From: JANNPJ01 sp965200525
GTDB lineage: Bacteria; Actinomycetota; Actinomycetes; Actinomycetales; Kineosporiaceae
NCBI GenBank assembly: GCA_965200525.1
Contig: OZ241368.1
Coordinates: 4,278,001-4,342,000 of the forward strand
Direction: 5' to 3'
DNA length: 64,000 nt
Every line of letters starts with the position of its first letter. Positions within the stretch are counted from its first letter, which is position 1. Below the pieces are notes generated by a model. The model did no database searches. It had not been told where the DNA came from and saw only the letters and a list, made by a program, of their open reading frames with translations. Of this stretch, positions 33,322 through 42,178 are shown one piece after another. A program made the position numbers and the translations under genes.

Positions 33322-33912
33322 TCAGTTCTGGTCCTCGTCCTTGCGCCGGCGCAGCCGCAGCGCCCGGTGCTTGCGGCGGCCCAGGTGGAAGGGGGAGCGG
33401 TCGAGGGTGGTGCCGGGCCCACCGGGCGGCGGCAGGAGGCCGGCCGGCGTGGTCTCCTCGCCCCGGGCGCCCACCGTGACCGCGACCGGGCGCAGCAGCG
33501 AGATCAGCGCCCCCGAGGCCCAGCGCTCGCGCTGCCGGCCCAGGTCGACGGCGTTCAGGCGGGCCGCGGAGAGGGCCTGAGCGGCGGCGTCCCATTCCGG
33601 GGTGCGGCTGGTCAGGGTGTCGACCTGAGCCAGGAACCCGATCACGGCCGCGCCCGAGTCCTTGCTCCGGGCCACCACCTCGACCTCACCGGAGAGCAGC
33701 GGCAGCATCTGCTCGCCGGTGCCGTAGACGACGCAGACGGCGTCGTCGTGCCAGACGTGCCAGGCGGCCTGGTGTCGGGCCTCCCCGGCGGGCCGGAGCC
33801 AGACCAGGTCGCTGCGGGTGCAGGCCTCGGCGACCAGCGCCGCTTCGACCGGGGACAGCGGTCGTCGAGTGGTCGGCGCGGCGTCGGAGGTCACATCCAC
33901 CGAGAGTGCCAC
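33322..33912 (-). CDS. Hypothetical protein
   Basis: A 196-residue protein. Its middle (RHQAAWHVWHDDAVCVVYGT, GEVEVVARSKDSGAAVIGF) has the alternating pattern of a split beta-barrel such as PNPOx-like proteins, but I cannot assign it. The C-terminus is Pro-rich, then strongly basic (GRRKHRALRLRRRK). GTG 33912, GTG 33900 and GTG 33894 are all possible starts. It is 79 bases upstream of the MgtE-like gene on the same strand and divergent from the EamA gene. Confidence 0.7.
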   Translation of the reverse strand: MALSVDVTSDAAPTTRRPLSPVEAALVAEACTRSDLVWLRPAGEARHQAAWHVWHDDAVCVVYGTGEQMLPLLSGEVEVVARSKDSGAAVIGFLAQVDTLTSRTPEWDAAAQALSAARLNAVDLGRQRERWASGALISLLRPVAVTVGARGEETTPAGLLPPPGGPGTTLDRSPFHLGRRKHRALRLRRRKDEDQN

Positions 33913-34010
33913 AACCTGGTCGCACTTCCAGCCGACCGGGCCGCTGCGAGAAGCCCTGTGACCACACCGTTGTAGAGCCGAGATCCGGGGCGCCTGGCAG
34001 AGTCCTGCCG

Positions 34011-34910
34011 GTGAACAGACTCAGCCCGACCCGGGCCTGGCTGCTGGTCGCGGTCGCGATCGCCGGCATCTCGTCGTCGGCCCCGGTCACCGCGGCCACG
34101 GTGGCGCCCGTCCTGGCCGTGGCGTTCTGGCGGAACCTGGTCGGCGCCCTGGTCAGCGGCGGCTGGGCCGGGCTGAGCGACCGGGCCGGCCCGGGCCGGA
34201 TCGGGCGCGGTCCGCTCGGCCTGGCCGTCCTGTCCGGCGTCCTGCTGGCGGTGCACTTCACCAGCTGGTTCAGCGGGCTGCGGCTGACCACGGTGACCGC
34301 CTCGACCGCCCTGGTCTGCACCACGCCGATCTGGACCGTGGCCCTCGACCTGGTCCGCCGGATCGCCGTCCCGCGGGCGGTGGTGCTGGGTGTGCTGCTG
34401 GCCATGGCCGGCGTGCTGGCGATCACCGGGGTGGACGCCGCGCGCTCCGGCCGGGCGCTGTCCGGCGACGTCCTCTCGCTGGTCGGGGCGATCGCCGCGG
34501 CCGGCTACGTGGCCCTCGGTAGCCAGGTGATGCGCTCGGCCTCGACGGCGGTCTACACCCTGATCGCCTACGGCACCTGCGCCCTGGTCCTGCTGCCGGC
34601 CTGCCTGGTCACCGGCACCCGGCTGGTCGGCTTCTCGGGCGGCACCTGGATCGAGCTGGCCGTCGTCACGGTCGGGGCCCAACTGCTCGGCCACACCCTG
34701 CTCAACCTGGCCCTGCCCGCGGTCGGGGTGACCCCGCTGGCCCTGGCCATCCTGCTCGAGGTGCCGGGGGCGTCCCTGGTGGCCTGGGTCTGGCTGGGTG
34801 AGGCCCCGCCGGTGGCGGTGCTGCCCGGGACGGCGCTGATGCTGCTGGGCCTGGTGCTGGTGGTGAGCTCCCGCGGCCGGTTGCCGGCCGAACCGCCGGT
34901 GCCCGCCTGA
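34011..34910 (+). CDS. EamA/DMT-family transporter
   Basis: A 299-residue membrane protein with about ten hydrophobic helices in two EamA repeats (AFWRNLVGALVSGGWAGL; VHFTSWFSGLRLTTVTASTA; LALAILLEVPGASLVAWVWL). The drug/metabolite family exports amino acids, nucleosides or other small metabolites; substrate unknown. I start at GTG 34011 because the preceding in-frame region (33906-34010) is intergenic in character; CAGAGT 7 bases before it resembles a -10. Confidence 0.87.
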   Translation: MNRLSPTRAWLLVAVAIAGISSSAPVTAATVAPVLAVAFWRNLVGALVSGGWAGLSDRAGPGRIGRGPLGLAVLSGVLLAVHFTSWFSGLRLTTVTASTALVCTTPIWTVALDLVRRIAVPRAVVLGVLLAMAGVLAITGVDAARSGRALSGDVLSLVGAIAAAGYVALGSQVMRSASTAVYTLIAYGTCALVLLPACLVTGTRLVGFSGGTWIELAVVTVGAQLLGHTLLNLALPAVGVTPLALAILLEVPGASLVAWVWLGEAPPVAVLPGTALMLLGLVLVVSSRGRLPAEPPVPA

Positions 34911-34934
34911 GCCGGCGCCGGAATCCGTCCGAGG

Positions 34935-35804
34935 TCAGAGGGCCTGGACGGCGGCGGCCACGGCCAGGATCCGGCGGGCGTTCCCGACGTGCAGGTTCTC
35001 GATCATCCGGCCGTTCACGGTGGCCACCCCGCGGCCGGCCGCCAGCGCCTCGTCCCAGGCGGCCAGCACGGCCCGGCTCTCCTCGACCTGGGCCGCGGTC
35101 GGCGCGAACACCCGGTTGCACGGCTCGACCTGGCCCGGGTGGATCAGCGTCTTGCCGTCGAAGCCGAGCTGCCGGCCCTGCACGCACTCGGCCTCGAAGC
35201 CGGGTAGGTCCTTCACGTCGTTGTAGACGCCGTCCAGGATCACCTTGCCCTCGGCCCGGGCCCCGAGCAGGGCCAGACCGAGACCGGCCAGCAGGGGGGC
35301 CCGGCCCGGAACGGGCTCGGCGTGCAGCTCGTTGGCCAGGTCGTTGGTGCCCATCACGAGCACGGTCAGCCGGGTCGAGGCGGCCGCGATCGACCGGGCG
35401 GCGAACATCGCCGCCGGGGTCTCGACCATGGCCCAGATCGCGGTCCGGTCCGGGGCTCCGGCCGCCTCCAGGGCCCGCTCGACCGCGTGCACGTCACCGG
35501 CCGAGCCGATCTTGGGGACGACGACCGCCGCCGGCCCGGCGCCGGTCACCGCCCGCAGGTCGTCGGCGTGCCAGGGCGTACCCAGGCCGTTGACCCGGAT
35601 CGCGACCTCCCGCGAGCCGTAGTCGCCGGAGCCCGCCGCCGTGCAGACCCGTTCCCGGGCAGCGATCTTGGCGTCCGGAGCGACCGCGTCCTCCAGATCG
35701 AGGATGAGCGCGTCGGCCGGGACGGTCCGGGCCTTCAGCAGGGCCCGCTCGTTGGCGCCGGGCATGTAGAGCACCGACCGGCGGGGCCGGACGTCCTCGC
35801 TCAT
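34935..35804 (-). CDS. HpcH/HpaI aldolase/citrate lyase family protein (CitE-like)
   Basis: A 289-residue CitE-like TIM barrel: RSVLYMPGANERALLKA, ALILDLEDAVAPDAK, IRVNGLGTPWHADDL, IWAMVETPAAMFAARS and GFDGKTLIHPGQVEPCN. Conserved acidic ligands for Mg2+ are present. In bacteria without citrate lyase alpha/gamma subunits these act as malyl-CoA, citramalyl-CoA or similar lyases. ATG overlaps the stop of the larger lyase gene (ATGA), so the two are co-translated. Confidence 0.9.
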   Translation of the reverse strand: MSEDVRPRRSVLYMPGANERALLKARTVPADALILDLEDAVAPDAKIAARERVCTAAGSGDYGSREVAIRVNGLGTPWHADDLRAVTGAGPAAVVVPKIGSAGDVHAVERALEAAGAPDRTAIWAMVETPAAMFAARSIAAASTRLTVLVMGTNDLANELHAEPVPGRAPLLAGLGLALLGARAEGKVILDGVYNDVKDLPGFEAECVQGRQLGFDGKTLIHPGQVEPCNRVFAPTAAQVEESRAVLAAWDEALAAGRGVATVNGRMIENLHVGNARRILAVAAAVQAL

Positions 35805-36883
35805 TGATCTGTTCCCGAGAATTGCTCTGTTCCCGAGAAGCCGTAGTTGGCCGCGAGTTCCGGATCGCGCCGGGCCAGGGCCCGGGCCGTCCGCAGGATC
35901 ACCTGGCACTGCTTCACCGAGGCGTCGTCCTCCATCCGGCCGTCCAGCATCAGCGCGCCGGTGCCGTCGCCCATCGCCGCGACGACCCGCTGGGCGTGCC
36001 TGACGTCGGCCGGGTCGGGGCTGAAAACCCTCTTGGCGATGGCAATCTGAACCGGATGCAGGCTCCAGGCCCCGACGCAGCCGAGCAGGAAGGCATTGCG
36101 GAACTGGTCCTCGCAGGCCTGGACGTCGCGGATGTCGCCGAACGGGCCGTAGTACGGAAAGATGCCGTTGGCCACGCAGGCGTCGACCATCCGGGCGATC
36201 GTGTAGTGCCACAGATCCTGCTGGTACGTCGCCCGGGGGGCCGCGGCGTCGTCCGGGTCGGGATCCTGGCGAACCAGGTAGCCGGGGTGGCCGCCGCCGA
36301 CCCGGGTGGTCTTCATCCGCCGGTCGGCGGCCAGATCGGCCGGGCCGAGCGAGAGGCCCTGCATCCGCGGGCTGGCCGCGCAGATCTCCTCCACCCGGGC
36401 CACCCCACCGGCCGTCTCGAGTATGGCGTGCACCAGAATCGGCCGCCGCAGGCCCGCTTTGGCCTCGAGCTGGGCCAGCAGCCGGTCGACGTAGTGGATG
36501 TCCTCGGGCCCGGTCACCTTCGGGATCATCACCACGTCGAGCACGTCGCCGATCTCCAGGACGGCGTGGGTCAGGTCGTCCAGGCCCCAGGGGGAGTCGA
36601 GCGAGTTGACCCGGGTCCAGAACTGGGTGCCCGGGGTCGACCACTTCCGGCCGACGTCGATCAGCCCGGCCCGGGCCGCCTCCTTCTCCGACGCCGGGAC
36701 GCCGTCCTCGAGGTTGGCCAGCAGCACGTCGACCGTCGGGGCCAGCTCGGCCACCTTGGCCACCATCTTCGGGTTGGACGGCGGGAAGAAGTGGATCATC
36801 CGGGACGGCCGGGCCGGGATCTCCCGCAACGGCTCGGGGGCTCCGACCGCCAGGGCGGCGAAGAAGTCCTTGGGGCTGCGCAT
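35801..36883 (-). CDS. Malyl-CoA/beta-methylmalyl-CoA lyase-like protein
   Basis: A 360-residue CitE-superfamily protein of the long type: RMIHFFPPSNPKMVAKV, VDVLLANLEDGVPASEKEAA, VMIPKVTGPEDIHYVDRL, HAILETAGGVARVEEI and GPFGDIRDVQACEDQFRNA. These resemble the L-malyl-CoA/beta-methylmalyl-CoA lyases of acetate or propionate assimilation. I use ATG 36883, which lies 7 bases after TAACCT (36891-36896), rather than the longer frame from 36943. It is transcribed together with the shorter CitE-like gene. Confidence 0.88.
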   Translation of the reverse strand: MRSPKDFFAALAVGAPEPLREIPARPSRMIHFFPPSNPKMVAKVAELAPTVDVLLANLEDGVPASEKEAARAGLIDVGRKWSTPGTQFWTRVNSLDSPWGLDDLTHAVLEIGDVLDVVMIPKVTGPEDIHYVDRLLAQLEAKAGLRRPILVHAILETAGGVARVEEICAASPRMQGLSLGPADLAADRRMKTTRVGGGHPGYLVRQDPDPDDAAAPRATYQQDLWHYTIARMVDACVANGIFPYYGPFGDIRDVQACEDQFRNAFLLGCVGAWSLHPVQIAIAKRVFSPDPADVRHAQRVVAAMGDGTGALMLDGRMEDDASVKQCQVILRTARALARRDPELAANYGFSGTEQFSGTDQ

Positions 36884-36890
36884 GGCTTCG

Positions 36891-36896
36891 AGGTTA
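36891..36896 (-). promoter_or_regulatory. -10 box of the lyase operon
   Basis: TAACCT on the minus strand, 7 bases before ATG 36883; a leaderless start is likely. Confidence 0.5.
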
Positions 36897-36958
36897 GGTG
36901 CTCGGCTCACTCGGCGGCCCGCCCCACGCGAGACGCAGACCACATCCGGGCCGGTCCG

Positions 36959-37486
36959 TCAGTCCGCGTCCGCCTCGCCCTTCACCGCAGCCTTCACCGA
37001 GGCCTCCGCCTGGTCGGCCGATTCGGCCGGCGCCTGGTCCCGCGGCTCGGCCGGGAGCTCGTTCAGGCGGCCGGTCTCGAGCAGGCTGCGGCCCGGGTGC
37101 CGGGCCAGGAACACGGCCCCGGCCTCGGCCCGGCGCTCGAAGTACAGCGTCAGCCCGCCCACCCCCAGCCCGAACAGCACGGTGACCAGAAGGTGGGCCG
37201 AGTTCCAGTCGGCCAGGGCGGTGCCGAACTGGATCAGGAAGCACCCCAGCCAGACCCCGAGCAGGTTGCGCTGGGCGACCATGATCTCGGCCGCGGTCCG
37301 CAGCAACCGCAGGTCACCGGACGGCGAACCGAGCTCGTGGCGGACCTGCCGCTCCAGCACGCCTCGCGCCGGGCCGTCCAGATCGCGGTAGGCCGGCATC
37401 GGCGCCACCGGCCAGAACGCCCGGAACAGGCCGGCCGCCGCGACCAGGGCGCCCAGCAGGGCCACGGACAGTCCGACCCAGTTCAC
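36959..37486 (-). CDS. Hypothetical membrane protein
   Basis: A 175-residue protein with three predicted membrane stretches: an N-terminal one (WVGLSVALLGALVAAAGLF), a central one (LLGVWLGCFLIQFGTALADW) and one near residues 97-115 (LLVTVLFGLGVGGLTLYF). A hydrophilic, acidic tail with Ala/Glu/Asp follows. No family recognised. The GTG start lies in a region without a clear ribosome site. It is upstream of the lyase pair on the same strand but has a separate promoter region in between. Confidence 0.65.
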   Translation of the reverse strand: MNWVGLSVALLGALVAAAGLFRAFWPVAPMPAYRDLDGPARGVLERQVRHELGSPSGDLRLLRTAAEIMVAQRNLLGVWLGCFLIQFGTALADWNSAHLLVTVLFGLGVGGLTLYFERRAEAGAVFLARHPGRSLLETGRLNELPAEPRDQAPAESADQAEASVKAAVKGEADAD

Positions 37487-37561
37487 CCCGCTGTCACCGG
37501 CTCTGCGCGGTTCGCCCGAATTCGGTCACGCGCACAGTGAACCACCAGCGGGGGGCTCAGG

Positions 37562-38398
37562 TCATCGGTGGTCGCCCGCCCGGCTCAGCACGGCGTCCAG
37601 CATCGGCTCGGTCAGCCGGCCGGTGAAGGTGTTCTGCTGGCTCACGTGGTAGCAGCCGACCAGCCAGACCGGCTCTGCACCGGGTCGTTCCAGCCGGACC
37701 TCGGCGCCGTGACCGAACCGGGGGCGGGGGACGGGCACCACCCAGCCGGCCCGGCGGGCGGCGGCCAGCGCGGCGTCCCAGGCGAAGGCCCCGAGGGCGA
37801 TCAGCACCCGCAGGTGGCCGCCGAGCAGGGCCACCTCGCGGTCGAACCAGGGCGCACAGGTGTCGCGCTCGATCGGCAGGGGCTTGTTGTCCGGCGGCGC
37901 GCAGCGCACCGGCGCGGCGATCCGGACCCCGGTCAGGGCCTGGCCGTCGCCGGCGGTCTCGCTGGTCGCCCGGGCGGCCCAGCCGGCCCGGTGCAGGGCG
38001 GCGAAGATCCAGTCCCCCGAGCGGTCGCCGGTGAACACCCGGCCGGTCCGGTTGCCGCCGTGGGCGGCCGGAGCCAGGCCGACCACCAGCAGCCAGGCCC
38101 GCTCGTCGCCCCAGCCGGGGATCGGCCGGCCCCAGTACGGCTGACCGAGGTAGGCCTTGCGGCCGGTCCGGGCCACCTCCTCCCGCCAGTCGACCAGGCG
38201 CGGGCAGGCCCGGCAGACCGAGATCCGGGCTTCCAGTTCGGCCTGGTCCGGAGCCGAGGCCGCCAGTCGGCGCACGTCGGCCGGCCGGTTCGCGACGGCC
38301 GTGTCGGGCCGGGCCGGGTCCTCGGGCCAGCCCGTGCCCGGCGGGACCGGCGAGGCGAACCGCTGCCCGGTCAGCGGGTGCGGGAGCGGTTCGGCCAT
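37562..38398 (-). CDS. Uracil-DNA glycosylase, family 5 (UdgB-like, Fe-S)
   Basis: A 278-residue protein with motif A VVGLAPAAHGGNRTGR and motif B CYHVSQQNTFTGRLTEPM, as in family 4/5 uracil-DNA glycosylases. Cysteines for the 4Fe-4S cluster are in CRACPRLVDWRE, RCAPPDNKP and RDTCAPW. The motif A lacks the Asp/Glu catalytic residue of other families, a known property of family 5. It removes uracil (and hypoxanthine or ethenocytosine in homologues) from DNA. Confidence 0.9.
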   Translation of the reverse strand: MAEPLPHPLTGQRFASPVPPGTGWPEDPARPDTAVANRPADVRRLAASAPDQAELEARISVCRACPRLVDWREEVARTGRKAYLGQPYWGRPIPGWGDERAWLLVVGLAPAAHGGNRTGRVFTGDRSGDWIFAALHRAGWAARATSETAGDGQALTGVRIAAPVRCAPPDNKPLPIERDTCAPWFDREVALLGGHLRVLIALGAFAWDAALAAARRAGWVVPVPRPRFGHGAEVRLERPGAEPVWLVGCYHVSQQNTFTGRLTEPMLDAVLSRAGDHR

Positions 38399-38497
38399 GA
38401 ACAGTCATCCTGGCCCACCCGGCTCCGGTCCGCGACGCGGGCCTCTCGGGGGTGATCAAGGTGCCGCCCGGCGATCAAGGGCCTACCGTCACTGAAC

Positions 38498-39250
38498 ATG
38501 ACGTCATCGAAGCCGGACCAACCGGACGCATCGAAGGGCCACGGCGGTCGCCAGCTGGTCGGGGAGTGGGCGGTCTACGGGATCGCCGCCGCGGCGTCCC
38601 GGTTCATCCCGGTGCCGCTGCTCGACGACGCGGTCCGGCTACGGGCCACCCAGCTGGCGGTGCTGCGCACGCTGCGCGCGGCCGGGCGCACGTACTCCTC
38701 GGACAGCGTTGAGGCCCTCTACGCCGGGGCCGACGCGGCCTCGGCCGGGCACCTGCACCGGGCGCTGGACTACCTGAAGTCGGTGCCCCGCCGGGTGCTG
38801 CTGTTCCCGATCCGCAAGTACGTCGCCCTGTTCGGCTCGGTCAAGGGTGTGCCCACCGACGTGATGCACGTGCTTCTGCTGGGCCGGACCGTGCAGCACT
38901 GCCTGGCCGCCGGCCGGCTGGCCGAGCCGACGTCGGACGCCGACCGCACCGCGCTGGCCGACGAGGCGGTCCGGGTCCGGGTGGCCTACGACCGGGCGAT
39001 CCACGGCATGGACCTGCGCCTGCTCACCGGAGCCCTGGCCGACGGGTTGTCCCAGGGCCGGGGCCTGACCTCGGCCGCGGTCCACTTCGCCCGGCACGCC
39101 ATCGGCCGGGACGGCGACGACTCCGTCCCGCCCGGCGAGGTCGAGGCCGGCGCGGAACGGGTCGAGGAGGTCATGCGCCGACCGGAGATCTCCCGCCTGC
39201 TGGAGGATTTCGACACCCGGTTCGAGGCTGAGCTGAGCAGGAAGCGCTGA
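38498..39250 (+). CDS. Hypothetical protein
   Basis: A 250-residue, mainly helical protein (YGIAAAASRFIPVPLLDDAV; LHRALDYLKSVPRRVLLFP; RKYVALFGSVKGVPTDVMHV). The IPVPLLDD element and hydrophobic helices resemble membrane-associated helical proteins such as EcsC-like families, but I cannot place it. ATG 38498 follows TACCGT (38484-38489) by 8 bases, consistent with a near-leaderless start. It is convergent with cysH (13-base gap). Confidence 0.7.
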   Translation: MTSSKPDQPDASKGHGGRQLVGEWAVYGIAAAASRFIPVPLLDDAVRLRATQLAVLRTLRAAGRTYSSDSVEALYAGADAASAGHLHRALDYLKSVPRRVLLFPIRKYVALFGSVKGVPTDVMHVLLLGRTVQHCLAAGRLAEPTSDADRTALADEAVRVRVAYDRAIHGMDLRLLTGALADGLSQGRGLTSAAVHFARHAIGRDGDDSVPPGEVEAGAERVEEVMRRPEISRLLEDFDTRFEAELSRKR

Positions 39251-39263
39251 CGATCGCTGAGGC

Positions 39264-39995
39264 TCAGAGGTGGATGCCGCACTCCGACTTGGCCCGTCCG
39301 GCCCAGCGCCCGGCCCGCGCGTCCTCACCGGGAGCGACCGCCCGGGTGCACGGCGCGCAACCGATCGAGCGGTAACCGAGCTGCAGCAACGGGTTGCTCA
39401 GCACCTCGGGGTGGGCGTCCAGGTAGGAGTCCAGGTCCTCCTGGGTCCAGGCTGCGATCGGGGCCAGCTTGAGCAGCTCCCGCTTGGCGTCCCAGCGCAC
39501 GGTCGGCGTGTCGGCCCGGTCCGGCGAGTCGTCCCGGCGCAGGCCGGTGGCCCAGGCCCGGTAGCCGCGCAGCGCGTTGTCCAGCGGGGCCACCTTGCGC
39601 AGCGCGCAGCAGGCGTCCGGGTTGGTCTCGTACAGCTTGCCCCGCTTGGCCTCGTGCTCCTCGACCGACTCCTTGGGCCGGATGGTCAGCATCCGCAGCG
39701 GGTACGACGCCTCGACGGCGGCGGCCGTGCCCAGCGTCTCGGCGAAGTGGTATCCGGGGTCGACGAACAGCAGATCCGTCCCCGGGACGGCGCGCGAGGT
39801 CAGGTGAGCCAGCACGGTGTCGCCCATCGCGGCCGTCACCACCAGGCACTTTCCGAACGCGCGCCCGGCCCAGCCGAGCACGGTCAGCGGGTCGGCGCCC
39901 TCGAGCACGGCGTTGGCCTCGGCAGCGAACCGCACCGGGTTGTCCTCGAGCGCGGCCGCGACGTCCTCGGGCCGGCTGATCAGTGAACCGATCAT
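39264..39995 (-). CDS. cysH: Adenylylsulfate (APS) reductase
   Basis: A 243-residue PAPS/APS reductase-family enzyme. Iron-sulfur cysteines Cys129-Cys130 (DACCALRK) and Cys213-x2-Cys216 (CAPC) mark the 4Fe-4S APS-using type, and Cys239 in the C-terminal ECGIHL is the catalytic thiol. LLFVDPGYHFAETL and LTIRPKESVEEHE are the substrate-binding parts. It reduces APS to sulfite with thioredoxin. The ATG overlaps the stop of the small zinc-protein gene, so the sulfur genes form one operon. Confidence 0.95.
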   Translation of the reverse strand: MIGSLISRPEDVAAALEDNPVRFAAEANAVLEGADPLTVLGWAGRAFGKCLVVTAAMGDTVLAHLTSRAVPGTDLLFVDPGYHFAETLGTAAAVEASYPLRMLTIRPKESVEEHEAKRGKLYETNPDACCALRKVAPLDNALRGYRAWATGLRRDDSPDRADTPTVRWDAKRELLKLAPIAAWTQEDLDSYLDAHPEVLSNPLLQLGYRSIGCAPCTRAVAPGEDARAGRWAGRAKSECGIHL

Positions 39996-40264
39996 GATCT
40001 GTCACTCTCCAAAGGAGGCCGATCGTTGGTGCTCAGAGATTGGGGAGAGGCGAACACCGGCTGGTGCACCCCGTGAAAGGTCAGGCTGAAGACGCGCAGA
40101 CAGCTACGACAGTGCCAACCACCCCGGGTCAGGCCCTCGACCGCTCCGCTCTCCAGCGGGCGCAGGTCTTCCTCGGTGCAGAACGGGCAGCAGTACGGGA
40201 CGGCGCGCTCGCCGGTCCCGCTGTGACCCGCCGTGTCCGAGCTCGAGGTGGTCGGGCTGCTCAT
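39992..40264 (-). CDS. Small zinc-ribbon protein between sir and cysH
   Basis: A 90-residue protein beginning MSSPTTSSSDTAGHSG. It has two Cys-x2-Cys pairs (CCPFCTEEDLRP and WHCRSCLRVFSL), probably one zinc site, followed by a Ser/Pro-rich end. ATG overlaps the sir stop and its own stop overlaps the cysH ATG, so all three are translated in step. Function unknown; it might help metal or redox handling for Sir or CysH. It is distinct from ferredoxins because it has four rather than six or more clustered Cys. Confidence 0.8.
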   Translation of the reverse strand: MSSPTTSSSDTAGHSGTGERAVPYCCPFCTEEDLRPLESGAVEGLTRGGWHCRSCLRVFSLTFHGVHQPVFASPQSLSTNDRPPLESDRS

Positions 40265-42036
40265 CGCAGATCCGCCTCCTCGGCCCGCACGACCCAGGTG
40301 GCGAAGGCCTCGTCGTCGGCCCGCTGGTCCAGCCAGCGCCGGACGATCCGCTCGACGAAGTCGGGCAGGTCGGCACTCGACGTCTTCAGGCCCCGCAGCT
40401 TGCGCCCGAAGCCGGCGTGCACGCCCAGGCCGCCACCGAGGTGGATCTGGAAGCCCTCGATCGTCGGGCCCTGCGGGTCGGCCGGGTCGGGCACCTGGAT
40501 GCCCTTCAGGCCGATGTCGGCAATCTGGGCCCGGGCGCAGGAGTTCGGGCAGCCGTTCATGTTGATGCTCAGCGACGGCCCGTCCAGGGTGAACAGCTCC
40601 GGCACGTCGGCCAGCCGGTTCTCCAGCTCGGCGACCAGGTTGGTGGCCGTCTTCTTGGTGTCGGTGATGGCCAGCTTGCAGAACTCGATCCCGGTGCAGG
40701 CCATGGTGCCGCGGCGGAAGGCCGAGGCCCGGGCCGACAACCCGATCGCGTCGAGGTCGTCGAGCAGGTCGGGCACCCGCTTGGCCACGACGTCCAGGAT
40801 CACGATCTTCTGCTCCGGGGTGAACCGGATCCGGTTGCTGCCGGCCTTCTCGGCCGCGTCGGCCAGCTCGGCCAGCACCTGGCCGCTGACCCGCCCCACG
40901 ATCGGGGCCGCGCCGACGTAGAACTTGCCGTTCTTCTGCCGGTGCACGCCGACGTGGTCGTGCCGGCCGTTCGGCGGCAGGGCCGGAGCCGGGCCGTCGA
41001 CCAGCTTGCGGCCCAGGTACTCGTCGCTCTCCAGCACCTCGCGGAACTTCTCCGGGCCCCAGTCGGCCATCAGGAACTTCAGCCGGGCCCGGGCCCGCAG
41101 CCGGCGGTAGCCGTAGTCGCGGAAGATCTTGATCACGCCGTGCCAGACGTCCGGGATCTCGTCCAACGGCACCCAGGCGCCGAGCCGCTGCCCGAGCATC
41201 GGGTTGGTCGACAGACCACCACCGACCCAGAGGTCGAACCCCGGGCCGTGCTCCGGGTGGACGACGCCGACGAAGGCGATGTCGTGGATCTCGTGGGCGA
41301 CGTCCTGGTGCGGGCTGCCGCTGACCGCCGTCTTGAACTTGCGGGGCAGGTTGGCCAGGTCGGGGTCGCCGATGAACTTCTTCACGATCGCCTTGATCGC
41401 GGGCGTGCCGTCGATGATCTCGTCGGCCGCGACGCCGGCCACCGGGGAGCCGAGCACCACCCGGGGGGTGTCGCCGCAGGCCTCGGTGCTGCCCAGGCGG
41501 ACCTTGCCCAGGGCCTCCCAGATCGCCGGGACGTCCTCGATCCGGATCCAGTGGTACTGGATGTTCTGCCGGTCGGTGACGTCGGCGGTGCCCCGGGCGT
41601 AGGTCATGGAGATGTCGGCCAGTACCCGCAGCTGGGCCACGGTCACGGCGCCGCCGTCGATCCGGACCCGCATCATGAAGTACTCGTCGTCCAGCTCGTG
41701 CGGCTCCAGGGACGCCGTGCGGCCGCCGTCGATCCCGGGCCGGCGCTGGGTGTACAGGCCCCACCAGCGCATCCGCCCCCGCAGGTCGTCGCCGGGGATG
41801 CTGGCGAAGCCCTGCTCGGCGTAGGTGCTGAGCACCCGGTCGCGGACGGCCAGGCCGCCCTCCTTGGCCTTCCACTCCTCGTTCGGGTTGAGCGGGGTGT
41901 GCTCGCCCAGGGCCCACTGGCCCTCCGAGCGCTTGGGCCGGCTCGATCTGGCGGTCGGCCCGGAGCCGTCGGCACTGCGCGCCTCACGGCCGGCACGGCC
42001 CGCGCCGGGGGAGAGGCTCTCGGTGTCGGTGCTCAC
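40261..42036 (-). CDS. sir: Ferredoxin-dependent sulfite reductase
   Basis: A 591-residue sulfite/nitrite reductase. The siroheme/4Fe-4S ligands are Cys447-x5-Cys453 (CTGIEFC) and Cys496-x3-Cys500 (CPNSC). Earlier motifs include RGRMRWWGLYTQRRPG and RGTADVTDRQNIQYHWI. It reduces sulfite to sulfide with six electrons from ferredoxin; linkage to CysH favours sulfite over nitrite. I start at GTG 42036, which has AGGAGG at 42045-42050 (8 bases); a frame up to 42087 exists. Its leader contains a Cys-type leader peptide. Confidence 0.94.
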   Translation of the reverse strand: MSTDTESLSPGAGRAGREARSADGSGPTARSSRPKRSEGQWALGEHTPLNPNEEWKAKEGGLAVRDRVLSTYAEQGFASIPGDDLRGRMRWWGLYTQRRPGIDGGRTASLEPHELDDEYFMMRVRIDGGAVTVAQLRVLADISMTYARGTADVTDRQNIQYHWIRIEDVPAIWEALGKVRLGSTEACGDTPRVVLGSPVAGVAADEIIDGTPAIKAIVKKFIGDPDLANLPRKFKTAVSGSPHQDVAHEIHDIAFVGVVHPEHGPGFDLWVGGGLSTNPMLGQRLGAWVPLDEIPDVWHGVIKIFRDYGYRRLRARARLKFLMADWGPEKFREVLESDEYLGRKLVDGPAPALPPNGRHDHVGVHRQKNGKFYVGAAPIVGRVSGQVLAELADAAEKAGSNRIRFTPEQKIVILDVVAKRVPDLLDDLDAIGLSARASAFRRGTMACTGIEFCKLAITDTKKTATNLVAELENRLADVPELFTLDGPSLSINMNGCPNSCARAQIADIGLKGIQVPDPADPQGPTIEGFQIHLGGGLGVHAGFGRKLRGLKTSSADLPDFVERIVRRWLDQRADDEAFATWVVRAEEADLR

Positions 42037-42061
42037 GGTGTGTTCCTCCTGGTGGTGCGCC

Positions 42062-42074
42062 CCGCTCCCCAGGA
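42062..42074 (-). promoter_or_regulatory. Short hairpin before the sir ribosome site
   Basis: GCTCC-TGG-GGAGC on the minus strand forms a 5-bp stem about 12 bases upstream of the sir Shine-Dalgarno (42045-42050). With the leader peptide ending at 42179 it could be part of an attenuation structure. Weak on its own. Confidence 0.35.
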
Positions 42075-42178
42075 GCTCACACCGCACCGATCCGGAGCCG
42101 TCCCCGGCAGGGGCGGCACCCGAAAGATGCGATTTGGCGTGAGTCAGCGCTGGAGGAGCTGAGGGCGCGAAGCGGGTT

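Noticed and set aside
42037..42178. SAM or other riboswitch before sir
   Set aside because: No conserved riboswitch core seen; leader peptide explains the region better.
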